A stretch of DNA of 54,860 nucleotides from an uncultured Caulobacteraceae bacterium (GTDB taxonomy: Bacteria; Pseudomonadota; Alphaproteobacteria; Caulobacterales; Caulobacteraceae): contig CAIQJF010000022.1 in assembly GCA_903872075.1 (NCBI GenBank), positions 1 through 54,860 of the forward strand, given 5' to 3'. Below the pieces are notes generated by a model. That model saw only the letters and a program-made list of their open reading frames with translations. It was not told the DNA's origin and made no database searches. A program made the position numbers and the translations under genes. Positions 53,419 to 54,860 of this stretch are shown here, one piece after another. Numbering within the stretch: the first letter of the stretch is position 1; every line of letters starts with the position of its first letter.

Positions 53419-54038
53419 GGGCGCGTCGTGAACACCTTGAACCCGGCGATCCCGGCTTCCGCCAGCATCTCGCGATCACCAGAGGTGTCGCCGTAAGCTG
53501 CCGCCAGCACGACTCCGTCGCCGAACCGCTCGCGAATCCGCCGCACCTTTTCGGGGCCCCGGCAGTTCAGACCCTCGAGTTCTCCGGTCAGCCGCCCGCA
53601 CGGGTCGGCCGCCAGCCGGGTGCCGATGAGCCCGTCAGCCCCCAGGGCCGCGGCGAAGGGCGCGATAACCAGTTCCGGCGACGCCGTGACGATATAGAGA
53701 CGCGCGCCCTTGCCCTGCCAGTCGCGCCAGCAGGCGAGGGCGTCTGGGCGCATCAGTCGCGAAAACGCCTCGTCCTGGAATGACGCCGCATCGGTCGCGA
53801 CGGTTTCGGACGCCTCTCCGCGGAGAAACCGCCGCACCATGGCGGCTTTGAGGACTCCACGATCGCGATGACCGATCCAGGCGACGACGGCGGGGAGCAG
53901 GGCGAGAAGGCCGACGGCGAAGCCGACGTGCCCCGCGCGCCAGGCCAGGAAGGCGACGAAGCTGTCGCGGCAGGTCAGGGTGCCGTCGAAATCGAACGTC
54001 ACCAGCGGTCCGGGGTCCTCCTTGGGGTGGCGGATCAT
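53415..54038 (-). CDS. HAD-superfamily (subfamily IB) hydrolase
   Basis: Likely phosphatase of 207 residues from ATG 54038, preceded by GGGGAGGAAC. Motif I is FDFDGTLT with nucleophile Asp16 and Asp18; motif II IVTASPEL; motif III/IV AAYGDTSGDREML. A hydrophobic segment (~37-56) lies in the cap region and may be membrane-associated. SerB-like HAD-IB enzymes act on phosphoserine, lysophosphatidate or similar; substrate unknown. It is co-translated with the following 87-residue protein. The frame upstream to 54095 has no family features. Confidence 0.85.
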   Translation of the reverse strand: MIRHPKEDPGPLVTFDFDGTLTCRDSFVAFLAWRAGHVGFAVGLLALLPAVVAWIGHRDRGVLKAAMVRRFLRGEASETVATDAASFQDEAFSRLMRPDALACWRDWQGKGARLYIVTASPELVIAPFAAALGADGLIGTRLAADPCGRLTGELEGLNCRGPEKVRRIRERFGDGVVLAAAYGDTSGDREMLAEAGIAGFKVFTTRP

Positions 54039-54260
54039 GCGGTTCCTCCCCATCTCGGATGCTAAGGGCCAATTCGGGCGCCCCAAATGCGACACGGACC
54101 CGGCATAAGCAACCCAATTGGTTTCGTAGGCTTGTGGTCTGGCGACGGATCAGGGAAAGTCTTTACGATGGCGTATGGTAAGCGGGGCCGCGCGCCGAGG
54201 AGGGCTGGCAACGGGTCTTTGCCGGCCCGCGGCGCAGTCCTCGGAGAGTGAGAACGTACG

Positions 54261-54860
54261 ATGACAAAAGCCGCTGGTAGCGACAGCAAGAGCACCCTGT
54301 ATTGCTCCTTCTGTGGCAAGAGCCAACATGAGGTTCGCAAGCTGATTGCGGGCCCGACCGTGTTCATCTGCGATGAGTGCGTCGAACTTTGCATGGATAT
54401 CATCCGCGAAGAGCACAAGATCGCGTTCGTCAAGAACAAGGATGGCGTGCCCACGCCGCGCGAGATTCGGGATGTGCTCGACGACTATGTGATCGGGCAA
54501 GAGCACGCCAAGAAGGTGCTGTCGGTCGCCGTTCACAATCACTATAAGCGTCTAAATCACGCCCAGAAGAACAACGACGTCGAACTGGCCAAGTCCAACA
54601 TCTTGCTGGTTGGCCCCACAGGCGTTGGCAAGACCCTGCTGGCCCAGACCCTGGCGCGAATCATCGACGTGCCCTTCACGATGGCTGACGCGACGACCCT
54701 GACCGAGGCTGGTTATGTCGGTGAGGATGTCGAAAACATCATTCTGAAACTGCTGCAGGCGGCCGACTACAACGTCGAGCGGGCCCAGCGCGGCATCGTT
54801 TACATCGACGAAGTCGATAAGATCAGCCGCAAATCCGACAACCCCTCGATCACCCGTGAC
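54261..54860 (+). CDS. clpX: ATP-dependent Clp protease ATP-binding subunit ClpX (5' part)
   Basis: Unfoldase that feeds substrates to ClpP. The first 200 residues are present before the window ends. Zinc-finger cysteines Cys15, Cys18, Cys37, Cys40 ([17 protein letters not shown]); linker; then Walker A GPTGVGKT and Walker [12 protein letters not shown]. The start [21 protein letters not shown] matches alphaproteobacterial ClpX. 222 bases separate it from the divergent HAD gene, room for its own promoter. Confidence 0.97.
   Translation, partial: MTKAAGSDSKSTLYCSFCGKSQHEVRKLIAGPTVFICDECVELCMDIIREEHKIAFVKNKDGVPTPREIRDVLDDYVIGQEHAKKVLSVAVHNHYKRLNHAQKNNDVELAKSNILLVGPTGVGKTLLAQTLARIIDVPFTMADATTLTEAGYVGEDVENIILKLLQAADYNVERAQRGIVYIDEVDKISRKSDNPSITRD

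Overview
The window is high-GC, densely packed chromosomal DNA from an alphaproteobacterium, most likely Caulobacterales and possibly Phenylobacterium-like. The evidence is: the order fabD-fabG-acpP-fabF-mltG-yicC-gmk; an lptF-lptG-lptD-surA-rsmA run on the opposite strand; a ccoNOQP-ccoGHIS cluster with FNR/FixK boxes; tig-clpP-clpX; and alphaproteobacterial small families (DUF3126, DUF4169, RHH_4). No insertion sequence, prophage, CRISPR array or rRNA operon was seen. Genus assignment is inference.

Layout. 1-2.3 kb: an unrecognised + strand gene facing the ribosomal protein operon rpsF-rpsR-rplI, whose intrinsic terminator lies inside the unknown gene. 2.3-9 kb: an exported peroxiredoxin, then fatty-acid synthesis genes running into mltG, yicC and gmk. 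9-16.7 kb: lipB, LptF/LptG/LptD, SurA and RsmA on the minus strand, i.e. lipopolysaccharide transport and outer-membrane folding; pdxA, often found beside surA, is absent. 16.8-25.2 kb: tRNA-Leu(GAG), isovaleryl-CoA dehydrogenase, a 500-base non-coding stretch, an anion-type ABC transporter (duplicated permease plus ATPase with AAA-associated tail, no binding protein), a BBP2 porin, an SDR, QueF and a nitroreductase.

25.3-38.4 kb: cysE, DUF3126, UvrD/PcrA helicase, cytochrome b561, a second acyl-CoA dehydrogenase, a tightly coupled aminotransferase-DUF4169-RHH operon, another SDR, a VTT membrane protein, and a lipid-type cluster (epoxide-hydrolase-like protein, thiolase-like protein without catalytic cysteines, acyl-CoA ligase, SnoaL-like protein). 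38.4-49.5 kb is the micro-oxic block: a minus-strand operon of [2Fe-2S] ferredoxin, ferritin-like diiron protein and a three-PAS protein, a small Cys/His membrane protein, and the complete cbb3 oxidase structural and assembly set. 49.5-54.9 kb: a sugar-nucleotide epimerase, tRNA-Leu(UAG), trigger factor, ClpP, a small unknown gene, an HAD hydrolase and the 5' part of clpX, cut by the window end.

The most interesting part is 38.4-41.7 kb. The second PAS domain has His200 and Arg220 at the spacing of the haem ligand and oxygen-binding residues of FixL, but the protein has no kinase or other output domain. It is translationally coupled to an orphan diiron protein and ferredoxin behind an FNR-like box, next to the FixK-boxed cbb3 operon. 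This may be an oxygen-responsive oxygenase module; its function is unknown to me.
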